Below, piece after piece: positions 20,901-33,950 of a stretch of 64,000 nt of DNA. The DNA lies in assembly GCA_047967505.1 (NCBI GenBank), contig CM106538.1; one strand, written 5' to 3'. A model generated the notes under the pieces. It saw only the letters and a list, made by a program, of their open reading frames with translations, made no database searches and was not told where the DNA came from. The position numbers and the translations under genes are program-made. The stretch's first letter is position 1. Each line of letters starts with the position of its first letter. The DNA is from Dipteris shenzhenensis. Lineage: Eukaryota; Polypodiophyta; Polypodiopsida; Gleicheniales.

Positions 20901-22267
20901 CTGGAGGAGTTGAACATCCTTAAAAATACCTTCTTTATTCATGGTATTGATAAGGCACAAAATCACACTGGCTTTGTCTATTGTAAACTCATTTTTATTT
21001 AGCTAAGGATAGACTAAGCAGTTGTGATTTTGAAAAAATTATTGAACAATAGTCATGGGTCATCTCTACTTTTTTCAACAAATACCATGACTTGGGTATA
21101 GACACTGCTTATGAGAAATTACCCTTCATCATGGAAATATATAAGGCACATAAAGAATCCTTCAGATAGGTTTCAAGTGCTTCCAATAGAATTTACATTG
21201 AGATCAACCTATTAAACACATGTTTACTCAAAACATGTATTATACAATTTAAAAGGAGGGCTGCCCTTACTCAACATGAGCTCTTCTTAAGAGGGCGTAT
21301 GAAAGTCTCATGCTAGTGGAGCATTGAATCAATTTTTGAGTTTATGGTTAATCTACCAAAGAAGATTTTTAGCATTTCCTCGGCTGACATATCCAAATGC
21401 TATGAGTCTATACCACTTAATGGGGACTATGGCCTCATTAATGTACTCACAAAAGTCATTACCATGGCCTTTGATGCTAGTAAGGCTCGATACATTTGCT
21501 TTAATCATCTACCAACTTTGCCAACTATTGGGGTTTGGAAAAATGATAGAAGAAAAAATCTATGCTTTGATTTAAGGAAGTAATATGCCTCAACAATTGG
21601 CTCATTTCTAATATTTTTATATGCCTGGGCATGAATATCTAGCAACAGATTTGTGGCATACGCATGGGCCATTCTTGTTCCCCTTTCTAGTGTAATCTTT
21701 ACCCTCTTTACTTTGAGTATGATTTTTGCATTAAAATAGCCAAAAAAAACAATTGGAATATTTTGAAGTGGTTCCAACATCCATGATGATATATTGATGA
21801 TATTTGTATGAATAATTTACCTAACCCAATTATTTTTATTCAGAGCAACCACATGAGTACACTATCTACCCATTGCAATTTGTTGAAATAACACTTGACA
21901 CTTCTAAATTTTGTAAACTTGATAATGGATGTATCCTTGGAACCATTACATTAGTAATTGATGGTACCTGTCACTGTACAAAATATGATGAGAAGGACCA
22001 CCTACTATTCGAAGTGTCTAGATACTTGAAGGTCTATAGCAACCTTCCAAGGTGTGTCATGATACCATTTGCTCCCAGATTGTTCCAATTTTATACATCT
22101 GTTCATACATCCAACAAGCTAGATTTCACATTAAAAAAATAATGAAATGCTTATGCAACAATGGATGTTCAGATAGGAGACTACAAAGGATTGTCCGCAA
22201 AACACTTTTAGGAAATCTCCCTAGTGTAAAATTGGACATCAATTTACTGAGATATAGTTTTATATAA
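20900..22267 (+). pseudogene. Decayed reverse transcriptase with YIDD box, non-LTR/Penelope-like
   Basis: Plus-strand fragments in changing frames carry RT-like blocks in order: DKAQNHTGFV (about 20950), YKAHKE with S.SNRIYIEINLLN (about 21145-21215), ADISKCYESIPLNG (first catalytic Asp, 21383 on), CGIRMGHSCSPF (about 21651-21690) and the active-site YIDD at 21790-21801. A C-terminal region with NGCSDRRLQRIVRKTL follows to about 22250. The DKA and YKxHK blocks and the FxADI..CYESIP form differ from copia RT and recall Penelope-like or related single-ORF RTs. The family is inferred from these motifs only. Frameshifts and stops make it a fossil. No GIY-YIG endonuclease was recognised. Confidence 0.5.
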
Positions 22268-22666
22268 TAAAATTATTTCTTCCTTCTTCTAACTTACATG
22301 GTGGGCACCCAAAACTCCCCCACTGGGGGCCCTGGTGTGCCCCTAGTGGGTGTGTACTATGTTGTGCGGGAGGGATGGATGGGCACACACACACACACAC
22401 ACACAAGCTAACTGGTGTTATGATGATAAGTTATCAACATGCTTGTGCATAAGCATATTACAATGACAATTGCATATGCTCAAAATAAGTTCCTAACTCA
22501 ATGACCTTATAAACTCTGATGGGGCAAGATCCGAACATGCATGCTGATACAAGTAACTAAAAGTGCTTCATCTTTATACTTAATATCGAGAATATCGGGT
22601 GCATACACTTGTAGCCTGGCATAAAAACATTACTTACCATTGGTGTACACGGGTCTCTAAGGTACC

Positions 22667-22704
<38 letters not shown>

Positions 22705-23820
22705 TACACTCTCTCTCTCTCTCTCATCCTATGTCTTTTTCACACACAAAGACATAAGCCTAAATATGAGGTGTGAATACATGCTTTCTGTCTAGCTTAA
22801 GGAAGGGGTATACAAACATGCTTTTTGCCATGAACCTATCCTATTCTTTTGTCTAATTGGAGGAAGCTTTTTTAAACTAGAGCCTTGTATCTTATGAACG
22901 GACCTGAAGTATCCAATCCCTCAAGGACTTTGATTCTCTCTCTTACATGCCATTACAACCATTGATTCCTACCTTACACACCTTACAACCCCTGTAAATT
23001 GCACTTACAATGTTTATTTTTGCAAGGAAGAACGAACTTTATTAGTAAACGAAAACGGAACAAAGATATTACAGCTCAAGAGATTGCCAAGTGCAAACCC
23101 CATAGGTTTTTTGTTGCAACCCGCCCAAATTTTCTTGAGTAGCACATGGGACATAGTGTATCCATGCAAAGGATTAAAGCATAGTCCCAAAGAATATTTT
23201 ATAAGTGTATGGAAGCACATGGGTGTCCTTTTATACTTACGAGTACCATAAATCCAATTTATATGGGTATGTTTTTTTGGGTATAATACACTACCCTCAT
23301 GTTAAGCACATCCTCCTTGCTACCTATCCACACCACCCTTTGGGTATAATACCCTACCCACGTGTTAAGAACATCCTCTTTGCTACCTATCCACCACCCT
23401 TTGCTAATTTCTTTGCTCTCAAGCCCACCACCCTTTGGGTATAATACCCTACCCTCATGTTAAGCACATCCTACTACCTATCCACCACCCTTTGCTAATT
23501 TCTTTGCTCTCGAGCCTTAGCAAATGGGTTTCTACTCTTAGCTCTCAAGCCTTGGCAAATGGGCCTTTGCCTATTCCCTCCTTCCTACCTCCCCATAGCA
23601 TCCTCACACTTGGACAAGGTCTCCCAACTACGTTGATGCCAGGTTTCTTTCATTATTCTCTTTTCATTGCGCGCAAACCCCCACACTTACCTTCAATCTC
23701 TAAGCTACCCAAATGTGCACAATTTTGTCAAGTTTAGCTTGGTGATTATACACACGTGAAGTCACGATTTTCTTGTACAACAATCATCCATGAACAAAGT
23801 TTTTTGTCTTGCATTGTATT
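22268..23820. other. No gene; microsatellites and short tandem repeats
   Basis: (CA)n lies at about 22384-22405 and a (CT)n(CA)n(CT)n tract at about 22668-22726. Between 23270 and 23520 a segment with GGGTATAATACCCTACCC, ACATCCT and CTATCCACCACCC recurs three times at 60-100-bp spacing, and TTTGCTAATTTCTTTGCTCTC recurs twice. No coding region is supported. Confidence 0.6.
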
Positions 23821-23829
23821 TGTGGCAGG

Positions 23830-24440
23830 TCTTGGCATGAAAGGTATAGGCACCTCAGTTATCTTGTTCTTCAAGAGATGCAAAAATTAGGGATGGTTGC
23901 AAACTTGCTTGCAATCTCAACAATGCAAGAACCATGTGAAGCTTGTATGATGGGCAAGCAACAAAGAAACTTTGTTTCCACATGACAGCAGTGATCGAGC
24001 AAAGGCTCCTCGACAATGGGTATATGTTGATCTAAGTGGGAAAATGCCTACTCAAGCATTGGGGGGATGTCTCTACTACATGTTGATCATCAATGACTAC
24101 AATAGATACATGTGGGTGTATTTCTTACGAGAAAAGGCTGAAGCTCTTGGAAAACTTAAGCAGTGGCACAAGTTAGTGGAGAACGAGAGTGGGATGAAGG
24201 TGAAGATGTTTTGGACATATTGAGGAGGAGATTTTACCTCGAAGGAGTTTGACAAGTATCTCAGTGATAATGGCATTCAATGCCAACTCACGATTGCACA
24301 TTCACGTCAGCAAGTTGGTGCTGTAGAGCATTGCAACTGTACTATCATGGAGATGAAGTGGTGTATGGTGATGGGAAAAGGATTGCCCGACTCTTTTTTG
24401 GCTCAGGCAATCAACACAACATTAGGGGAGAAATGGAATC
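23830..24440 (+). pseudogene. Copia element D: integrase fragment
   Basis: The reading begins with a pre-integrase part (SWHERYRHLSYLVLQEMQK, then CEACMMGKQQRNF) and passes by a frame change into the integrase core. VYVDLSGKM carries the first catalytic Asp, and INDYNRYMWVYFLREKAEAL, GGDFTSKEFDKYLSDNGI and QLTIAHSRQQVGAVEHCN follow. A TGA at about 24221-24223 falls beside the second catalytic position, where WTY-stop replaces the usual RTDN/RSDN. The fragment stops at about 24440. It differs in sequence from elements A, B and C, so a fourth copia lineage is represented. Confidence 0.75.
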
Positions 24441-24499
24441 AAAAAAGGGCCTCGTATTAGCACAAGTTAATCCCAAGTTAATGCAAATGGATTAGGAAA

Positions 24500-27400
24500 A
24501 TGTGTGAGGTGGACCAATGGGAGGGCTGACAATGGCATGTTGAGGTGGCACTCAGCCTTCAATGAGCTGGAATGTCATTGGCTAGCCCTCTTACATGTGG
24601 GCCTCCAAACCTCCTCCTTAACCATGGCTAAGCCCACAATGTTATGACACACCTGCAACTTGTCATATGGTGGGTCCTCTTGGGCATCCATAAGCATGGC
24701 CCATTTTGCACCTTTTTTTCAAAATTTGAATTTTGGAGACTTCCTACCCAAAAAGCATCCATTTTCCCCCCCACATAGAGTCTCATTCCTCCTCCACTCC
24801 ATTCTTGTTGCTGCACCACCCACACAAACATTTCCCTACTCAATTATTTCCCTCCATACCCAAACCAAGCTTTCCCTACTCCATTGCTACCCTCCATACT
24901 CATGCAAACCTTTTTCTTTTCCCTTGTTGCTCTCAACAAAGACCTTCTATACTACTGCACTACCTCTCTACACTCATCCACAACTCGCTTTGCTCCATTA
25001 TTGCCGTAGAAGACCTTGTGCACTCTCTTTTTGTACTTTTTTCCTACTAGATCACCCCCAGCTTTCTACATTGCTCCTTTTTTTTGCTCATTGAAGCTCT
25101 TGCTTTGCTACATGATGGAAAGGCAAGTGTACAAGCACCCACGAATAAGGTGGCCAAGAGTAAGAGAGGCTCAATGGAACACCAGTGGAAAGGATGCATT
25201 ATAGGTTTGAAGATTGATAAAGAAGGAAGAAAGCTTGCACAAGTCCAACATGTATACATGGTGAAGGACATGTATCTTGATCCACAACTATACCCTAAGA
25301 GGATTGCTTCACATTGTAAGTGTTTGAGGTCGTTTTGTGATGGTGTGGTGGTGGTATTCACTTTGTAACTAGGTTTTGAATATTTCCATGTTTCAATAGG
25401 GTGTATAGCTATTGTCATTGGAATTTTCATTGCTTGCCATGCCTTGGTAGCACATTGTGCATCTTCATGTTGGTTGCCATGCCTTGGTAGCACATTGTGC
25501 ATCCTCATGTTCCATGCTTGAGGTCATAGGTTAGTGTTTGTCAATGGTTTCAATGTTTCCATGTTTCAATAAGTGTCATGTGTTTGTACAAGATAGACAA
25601 TTATGGTTGATCTTGTTGCAAAGGCTTTGTCTTTATTTTTGTATGATGGTGTTCAGATTTGAATAGATGGTATGAGTGCTAGTATAGAAATAATGCTTTG
25701 TCTTTGTTTTTGTATGGTGTTCAGATTTGAATAGATGGTATGAGTGCTTGGTAGCATTATTTCTAGTATAGAAATAGAGTGCATAGCTATTATCATTGGA
25801 AGTTTTGTTGTTTTTTATGCTTTGTTAGCACATTGTGCATGTTGAAGTTTCATATGGTCCACTCTTACAAAGAGAGAATTCTCAAAGATACTCATGCAAA
25901 GTATTGTCTACTCTATTGCTACTTTATTACACCTTCCAAAGTAGTCCATTACTCTTCTATGCTCATCCACAACTCGCTTTGCTCCATTATTTCCTTGGAA
26001 GACCTTGTGCACTCTTACTTTGTTGCATGATGAAAATCCAAGTTTGCAAGCATCCATGAAATACAATTAGCTCCTACACCATTCACAATGCTAGAAATGC
26101 ACAAGGATAACCTCTTCCATGCACTAACAAGTTGAAGGAGTGGATCATATGCATTTATCTTGTAAAGGTCTACATAAGGTGGTGAGGAGTAAGATAGGAT
26201 TGACACATAATTGTGCCCTAATAGGATCCCTTCACATTGTAAGTGCTTGTGGTCACTTTGTAACAATATGGTGGTGGCATTCACATAGCTTATTGCAAAG
26301 GTTTCCATCTTTCCATAGCTTATTGCAAAGTTTTAATATACTAGAAGTGTTATTTTATCTCCAAACATGCAAGTTAGGGGAATCATAGTAAAAGTGAGTC
26401 CCATGAGATTTATTCATACTACATTTTGAATAAAAACTATTGCAAGATTTTCACTAGGAATCGAATTGTCAAATATCATTGTTTCTGCATTAAAGATTTG
26501 AAACTTACTTTCTAAGAATAGGCTTTGCGAGTTTCTAATTGATTTAGATATGGATATGTCAATCATGGTTTAGATATATGTGAGTATGAATGGATGAATG
26601 TAAAACCACCATTTTTTTCCTTTTTTCGTCTTCTGCATATCTTAAAACAACCCCTAGGATAACATGGTAAGGAGCCTCTTAGTTGATCCATGCTACTTGA
26701 GGTCACACATTGTTTTTTCCTACTATAGAGATCATTCCACAAATGCAAATAAGTTTTTGGAAAAGGAAACGTGGTTATTGAGTGTGCAAGCTTCAAGGAA
26801 TTGTAAGACACTTGAGAATGTGATACATACAAAATTTACACATTCAAATTTAATCTCAAGGTCAAATGTGGACTTGAATTACTCGTCTTGGGCATAAAGG
26901 AATGACTCAAGCTTTCACTATGTGAAAGCACTATATAGCATGTGCATTCAAGGAATATTATCAAAACCCCTTATCTGTAAATCTCAAGGCCTTAAAGCAA
27001 CCTTTTTCTATACAAACTTACATTTTTTTCAATGCCACAATTCAAAATTTCCTTATGTATGTTTCTGTAATTTTTTGTAAAGCGTTGATATTGAGAACCC
27101 AATCTATTGAACAAACGTGCTACGCTATCTACATTTTTTTGAGTGAATTCCCCACCAGGAAGAAAGACACCAATATTGGATGACTTAGCTCTCCCAAAAT
27201 GCCATTTGTTGTGGTAATCCTAGAGTACACATTGCAAATAGTCTCTTGTTAGAGATAATATTGCAAATAGTCTCTTAGCTTTCCCAAACATGTGGTAATG
27301 CTACACATAGTAGAATGTTGCAAATAGTCTCTAAGTGTTAGAGATGATCTTGAATGAATGATTTCTAGCTAGTTTTTGGGTCCTTTACAATCATCCACCA

Positions 27401-27630
27401 TGATTTTGAGTCTCCTTCATTAGAAATTTCACACATTTTTTTGAAGATCATTTTGAGTTGAAAGATGAGAGCTTTGCTAATACAGTCGACATTTTAAAAT
27501 GATACAAAAGGAGAGTATGCCCATTTTTTTATTATACACTCTACAAAGTGTTTTAGTTACAAATGGCAACCAAAGAAAATGAGCTTTCACAACTTGTCAC
27601 CCACATGATTGCCAAAATAAGAAAAAGAGG
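24500..27630. other. Gene-poor region with local duplications
   Basis: No gene is recognised; the longest frames (for example 25084-25368) have no domain. Internal repeats are visible. A segment with CATCCACAACTCGCTTTGCT and GAAGACCTTGTGCACTC occurs at about 24970-25030 and 25960-26012. GCCATGCCTTGGTAGCACAT repeats at about 25437 and 25478. A stretch of about 60 bp with TGGTGTTCAGATTTGAATAG repeats at about 25645 and 25715. These look like remnants of local duplication of an unknown repeat. Confidence 0.55.
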
Positions 27631-27639
27631 AAGAAAAAA

Positions 27640-28935
27640 CGGCAGTGCCACCACTCCTGCCTCATTGGCCACCACTGCCATCCGGAACATATAATGACAT
27701 GTTGTGCACCGCTCCTGCCTCATTGGCCACCACTACCGTCCGGAACATATAATGACACGCCGTGTGCAGCTCCACCAACAGATTTGCCTTCTCGATATTG
27801 CACATCCGCATCTACTGGTGCATCTCCTCCTGATGTGCCCGTACCTTCTCCATAGCGGTATCTACAGGTCGGCTACTTGAACATTGTGGTTGGTCATTGC
27901 CATAACCCGCTTCACCACCTTGTGCACCTCGTTCAGCACCTTTCCCTCAGACTCCTTCCCCTTATCGGCCACCGAAGTTGAATCTCCCTCAATGAGGGCT
28001 CGCATTTGTACCGTGTCCGCCATGAGGCTCTTGACTTCTGCCTCATGCTGTAGGTGATCTTCCTTCCTCGCCATCCACAGTGCCAACAACTATGACTGGG
28101 TGTCATCATACTACTGTTGCACCGCCGCTACGTGCTCCTTCAGCTGACGAAGTTGCTCCGCATTGAGCACTTCTCCCTCCTTTGGCTCTGAGAATGCTGT
28201 GATGTACGTTGCCCCGCGATGACCCCCTTGATCCTCTGTGTCACAGCGGGCACTGATGGATCCTCCGATCGTTTGCCTCTTGCCTTTGCCAGCCGCAGGG
28301 CCTCTTCCAGTTCCGCAATCCATTGGAGGCACTGCTCCACAGGTGCTCCACTAGACTCTCCGATCCCACCGCCGTGTATTTCTTCCCATGCCCACCCGCT
28401 GAGGTCAAGCCTCCACCTTCTTCTCGCGATGCTGCTCTACCCACCACCGCTAGCTGCAAAGGCTCCTGAGTTCCCTCCATTAGCCTGGCACTATCTTTCT
28501 CTGGATCATCATCCCGCTTGGGCAATAATAAAGTGAGGGGCCTGCACGCCCACTCCAGCTCCACTCGCAGCTTCCTCTGATGCTCCACGAAGATGTCCTG
28601 CATCTCCGCAATGAAGGCCTCCGATAGATCTAACAAAATTGCATTGTCCAGTGAGCGAGTGGAGCTAGAGGGTTGCCAGTACCCCATCACCTCCGCTTCA
28701 ACTAGCTTTAGCCTCGCAGTGGCCGTGGTCGCCCACTCTGTTAGCTGCTTCATCATTCGTAAGTGCTCTTCATTGGCCACGGCAATGGATTCCCTCACCG
28801 CCACAGCTTCCTTCTCCTGCCGCTCATCCACCTCTTGCAGCTGTAATAGTCACCCTTCTAGCTGTTGGTTCCGCTCCTATAATCTTCTGTTCTCCTCCCG
28901 CAGTCTTATTGATACTAGTATGGAGGACATGCAGT
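27640..28935 (-). pseudogene. Broken coiled-coil protein gene, unrecognised
   Basis: A GC-richer island in AT-rich DNA reads on the minus strand as a long helical, heptad-like protein: LREENRRL and ERNQQLEG near 28880, a 196-codon frame at 28831-28241 (VDERQEKEAVAVRES, HLRMMKQLTEWATTATARL), then WIAELEEALRLAKARGKR, QLRQLKEHVAAVQQ, HLQHEAEVKSLMADTVQM and MEKVRAHQEEMHQ down to about 27660. At least three frame changes and several stops interrupt it. A 58-bp tandem duplication (27653-27768) lies in its last part. I do not recognise the family; a transposon gag/ORF1 or a host coiled-coil gene are both possible. Confidence 0.45.
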
Positions 28936-31916
28936 ATAGAGGACAACCCTGAGACGGTTCTTGAGGCACACAGTAAGAAATTGGTGAATGCCAGGGTCCT
29001 TGAATGAGAATGTATCAAGGCAGTTTGTTTCTAGTCTTCTCCGGCTAAGCTAGGCTCCGCTCACAGGGAATCACAAGATTAGCAAGATTCGTAGAGATGA
29101 ACTAGGATGTGAACCCTCAATCGATCAGGGGAAACGGTTCTACTTTTTAAGGTTTGTTAGGTGCCAATCCCTTCGCTAGGTGCCTTTAATAGGTGCTACC
29201 TCCAAGGTAACTAACAAGCATCAAATGTGATAATGTGGTGGGCCAAATGACACTTCTTAATCCAATGTGCAAATACTTTGTTTTTTTCAATAGGTGTATG
29301 CAAACTTTGATGAACTAATTCCAACACTCATGCATCATAACACTCCATTGTAGGTCTCACAACCATTAGCACATATAGATTACGACACCTTGCCAAGTAA
29401 TTTCAATTGCAAACAGATTCACTCATGGTCTCATGTGGACAACAAGGTACAAAAGTTTGTCATTGGGAACATATATTTTTTCCAAGCATGTGTGCACAAT
29501 CACTTAGCCCCAAAGGATGACCATCTTTTCAACATTCTATGGCTCCATAGAGAAGTAGAAAAGATAACTTTACAAGCCCAATTTCAAAATGAATGTTTTG
29601 GTAGGCTAATCATTCATTGAACAAATGACATGTCACCATAATGCGAATCAACAACTCATTTTTTGGGCATTCATCGAACCATAGCAAAGGGGTTTCTGTA
29701 CTGTCAGCATGGAAGGACATGGGAAACTGAGCAACTTTGATTTTTTTTTGAACCGGATCAAGCTAAGTCAGTGATTCAACACAAAGATAAACAGTGTTTT
29801 GCAATATATGCCATATTGTTCACATTGAGTCCCACAGAAGGCAGTGGCCTACTGGTAAGAAAACTTTTTGTAGATTCACAGGTGGCGGGTTAAGATTAGA
29901 TTGTGCAGAATCTGAAAAAAGAAATACCTTGATTTTTATTTTTTTTTCAAAAAGAAAAAAATAGGTGCTGGGTGTCCGTCCACGATTCCGTCGCTGCTGC
30001 AAGATGGATGTGGTAGATATATCAAACAACGATCTCCGGTCTTCCTTTTGAGTCCCACCTGGATGTAATTCCGCCCCTCGATCAGAGCAGCAACACCACG
30101 TTCATTCCATAATGATACAGTTCGATGGCAGCAACAAAATATGCTCGAATAACGTCTCGAAACACTGTGATGGCTTTCTTTTCATACACCCACACCTCAA
30201 ACCCATTACAACTGCAAGCGGAATGGAATGCAACTATTGATATGCTTCAAGCACATGATCAAATCGATCGTGGGGAAGAGAGTGATAATGATCAGCGTTC
30301 TCAGAAGCAAATAAAGTACAAAATTCTCTGGATCACGCAGGTGCTTGGGCTGTGTTTGTTGTCAATGATCATTCGGCTGCTACCCACCGGCTTCTATCTT
30401 CGAACAACTCCGTGCCCCAAACCAACGATGTGTAGTCAAGAAGATGCCCAAGCTCCCTGCACCACGACCACACTCGTAGACTCGACAAAAATATTTAGAA
30501 CAAGACTGCAGCAAGCACATAGTCGAGAAATAGCACCAAATATCTATCCTCAGCCATCACCAATGCACTTCGAGGTTGACAAGTTGCCCAGTAGGCACAA
30601 CAACAACTAGGTTTTCAATAGTTTCCTTGAGCCGCTCCATGAATCACAAGCTGCATCCTCGTACCAATAAAAGCATTGAACTTCGTCTCCCTGTCGTCTA
30701 CTAATTGAGCCAAATGCTTAGATTCCATGCTTCACACGATCGACGAGGAAGGAGGTTTATGGAAGGATGAATAGTTGGATGGAAGAGTCGGGGTCAAAAG
30801 CAGTAGGGACGGCAGGGAGGAAATAAACAAGGTGCAACAGGCCTTACATTTACATTTACATTATTTGTCTTCAACTAATATATAAAATATATAATATATA
30901 TAGTCTTTTATATTTTATATAATATTAATTTAATTTACCTCAAGAGTCATAAATATTAGATCCACTTGTATCCATATATAAAATTTTATAACATAATTAT
31001 TGTGTATGTCAGAATAGCAAATCATTATATTTTATATATAATCTTTTATAATCGTTTGATTTATAAATATTCTTTATTCAATATTTTGTAATTGTTTATT
31101 TAAATGGTGTTAATTAACACCAAGACTGTGTATGTATACACACCACCTTTTGAAGAGAGTACTCATGTTTTACTAGCATAACAAATACAATTTTGGTATA
31201 GTGTGAGAGATAATTGTATTGAATTATTAAAGTTCATTGGGAGCATTGCATGAAGTTACTTGAGAATGAGAAGTGTTTGATCTTTGTACAATATTAGGTT
31301 TTTAGAATTCCTTTGTTGTTTAAAGCAATATTTGTTTCAAAGAAACATGAATGTGTGCTTGCACTAATGAAGGGAGTGTGAGTGCATTAAGATGTGAGTG
31401 CGGATGAGGGTGAAATTTTGTGGTTGCCCGTTGGGTGCTGCGGATGGAGTCGAGGTTAAGAGGTGAGCCAGGTATGTGTGTGCACAATGCAGTAAGTGCC
31501 GCGGAATGGCTACAAGTAAACTAATAATACAGTATTTGGGATACATATAGAACCTCCATCAGACCTTAGCATCTTAATCTTTACTAAGTAATATTATAGA
31601 CAAATAATTAAATCTTAGTAATATTAAATCAGATTAAATGTATCTTTATAGATGTAAGATTTACATATTACTCTACGAGGAATATATTTTATATATTACC
31701 CAAAATATATTATTGTTAGGATTCTATGGGTATATGATTGTTGCAAGGGTCATGAGTCCTGATGTTATTTTTCCCTACCCTCATGGAGAATATGAGACTT
31801 TGGGTGTTCTTTTGGTTGAGAGAGATTCAATGGCAATGAGAATCCTATGGGATTGAGAAGATATTGTTTCAATATACATGTTGCGAAAAGATGCATAACG
31901 TGGTAATAGCTTTCAC
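28936..31916. other. Mostly empty AT-rich region
   Basis: No firm gene. A 161-codon plus-strand frame at 30125-30610 (MAATKYARITSRN..., with a hydrophobic stretch ILWITQVLGLCLLSMIIRLL) stands alone without domain, splice or promoter support, and I do not call it. The part at 30850-31120 is very AT-rich. A weak tRNA-like segment at 29835-29950 is listed separately. Confidence 0.5.
29832..29952 (+). mobile_element. Possible old SINE (tRNA-like head, T-rich tail)
   Basis: GGCAGTGGCCTACTGGTAAG resembles a pol III A box in its TGGCCTACTGG core. About 35 nt on, GGCGGGTTAAGATTAGA resembles a decayed B box. A T-rich tail follows at about 29932-29949. Box spacing is right for a tRNA-derived SINE, but both boxes deviate and no target duplication was found. 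Confidence 0.25.
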
Positions 31917-33625
31917 ATGAATGAAAATGTGGCAATGCAATCATTTGTCGATAGAAGTATCGTGGCCTTTGGAGTTTTCAAAGGATATGGAAACTATTAT
32001 TTTAGCATTTTTGGCCATGTTAAAATAACCATGATTACAAATGAAGGTGTTAAAGACAATGCAAGTTCCAGTAATCAGGGACCATACTACACAATAGGGA
32101 AGACTATGCGATGGAGTGTAGCTTTCCTTCATATTGTTGAGAAACAAGTTAAGTTTAATGAAGCAACCAATGTTTACTATATGCCAAGCTATAGAGGGGA
32201 GAGTATGAAAATTGATAGACAAACAAAAATTTCAAACAGCAAATGTGTCATAGACATGGAAGAAATAGGGCTATGCACAACTTACAATAGTGAAGGCCTC
32301 ATAGGCACTATCATAGGCACTGTGGAGGAAATACAACAAAGCATAAATTGCAATAGTGATGGCCTGTGACCAGGGTGGAGGAAATAAATTGTGCTAGTGA
32401 TGGTCTTACCGGCATAAATTGCAATAGTGATGGTCTGACCGAGGTGGAGGAAATAAATTGTGCTAGTGATGGTCTTACCGGAGTGGATGAGATCCAAGAT
32501 ACAAGATGTGGTGTCAAGAGGCATGAAATAAAACAAAGTCAAGATTGAAATAGTGATGATCTAACATGCACTTAGAAGATGGAAGATCCCGCTAGAGGAA
32601 ATAAATTGTGCTAGTGATGGTCTTATTGGAGTGGATGTGATCCAAGATACAAGATGTGGTGTAAAACAAAGTCAAGATTGCAATAGTGATGATCTAACAT
32701 GCACTTAGAAGATAGAAGATCCGGCTGCAGTAATTGCAATAGCCATGGTTTAATAGGCGTTGAGGACCTCGAACATCTAGCATGTAGTAATTCTACATGT
32801 TAGATGTAGAATTACTACATGTTAACATCTAGTAATCGCAATAGCCATGGTTTAACATCTAACATGTAGTAATTCTACAAAAAAAAGGCAAGATAGTGAT
32901 GAACATGGAATTTGTTCGAATCCATTAAGCACATTTAGTAAATGTGGGAGTAAACATACTTTGGGAGATCATATTGCAAGACATCACAAAACTGTGAAGC
33001 GAATGTGTGCAAATGCTCGTGAATTCAATGGGTTGAAAGAAACATCTAATGTTTGTGTGTATGACTTCGATGATAATGATGACTCCTCAAGGGAATGTTA
33101 CGTGACTTAGTCCATGGAATTTCAAGTACCGAGACAAGATGGAGAAAAGAAAAAAGAAAATATCACTCTCTCAAAAGGAAGAGGGTATGGGCACCCAGGG
33201 AAGGAATTTCAAGTACTTGAGATAAGATGGAGAAAAGAAAAAAGAAAATATCACTCTCTCAAAAGGAAGAGGGTATGGGCACCTAGGGAAGCACTTTAAA
33301 TGGAGGTTGCACTCTCAGACGAGCACATTCAAAGTACATTGATGCAAATTTTTTGTAAGAAATTGTGTACACGTGGATGTGAAGAAATGCAAAGAAATAC
33401 GTGAAAGTGTTTGGAAGAAAAAAAAAAAGCAAAACACAACCACTTATTAGAGATATTTTCTTGTTTCCTACAAGCCAAGAAGGGTGTTGTTTTCAAAGAG
33501 AATTTGCAACCAATTGTGAATGGTAATGTTATTTGCAACAATGCATATCAATTGTTACTAGGATATCACATGGAATGCACTAGCAAATTATATAAGAGGC
33601 AGAGGATAAGATCATTCACATAATC
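31917..33625 (+). pseudogene. Unrecognised transposon-like ORF remnant with internal repeats
   Basis: A 150-codon frame (31917-32369) begins MNENVAMQSFVDRS. It passes into about ten imperfect copies of a short unit, coding ASDGL or NSDGL with EEINC (32290-32720). Broken frames then read SKCGSKHTLGDHIARHHK (a possible C2H2-type finger), CKKLCTRGCEEM and a closing block NLQPIVNGNVICNNAYQLLLG to 33625. An 87-bp unit is duplicated at 33116-33290 and a hairpin lies at 32781-32821. A Cys-rich N-terminal part followed by a block of the form G.VIC..A...LLG is a pattern I associate with uncharacterised transposase-like proteins, but I cannot name the family. Confidence 0.4.
32781..32821. repeat. Perfect 18-bp-arm hairpin
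   Basis: CATGTAGTAATTCTACAT (32781-32798) and its exact reverse complement (32804-32821) are separated by five bases. A further copy of one arm, without its last base or two, follows at about 32858-32875. The hairpin lies within the decayed ORF region; no small-RNA function is claimed. Confidence 0.85.
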
Positions 33626-33692
33626 CATGGAAACAAGGGTGTATGCAAACCAAAGCAATTAACTATATAGGCTGAAGTGCTAATGCATCTGT

Positions 33693-33785
33693 TAAAAGAG
33701 AAGGAGGAGGTGGAGAGACAATGAGCACAAGACACAAGTGTTGAGTAGTAGTAGGAAGGCTACTATGTGTGTCCCCTTTTCTTAC
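33693..33785. repeat. 93-bp dispersed repeat, copy 2 (inverted)
   Basis: Reverse complement of 4757-4849 with scattered differences; it lies about 170 bp beyond the stop of copia element C on that element's downstream side, where a polypurine tract and 3' LTR would be expected. Confidence 0.65.
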
Positions 33786-33950
33786 TTTTATTTCATCATA
33801 CCCTAGGTCCACATATGACTAACATAGTGGTCATATTATACAAGACATAAGTCTATCTACTAATATCAAATCCTAGATGAACAACTGGCCGATAGCTATC
33901 GCTTACTCCGCTATACATACTGCCGATAGAATGGCATCCACACAATAAGA

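Noticed and set aside
30125-30610. 161-codon plus-strand frame with a hydrophobic stretch
   Set aside because: No domain, no promoter or splice support, isolated in gene-poor DNA; could be chance.
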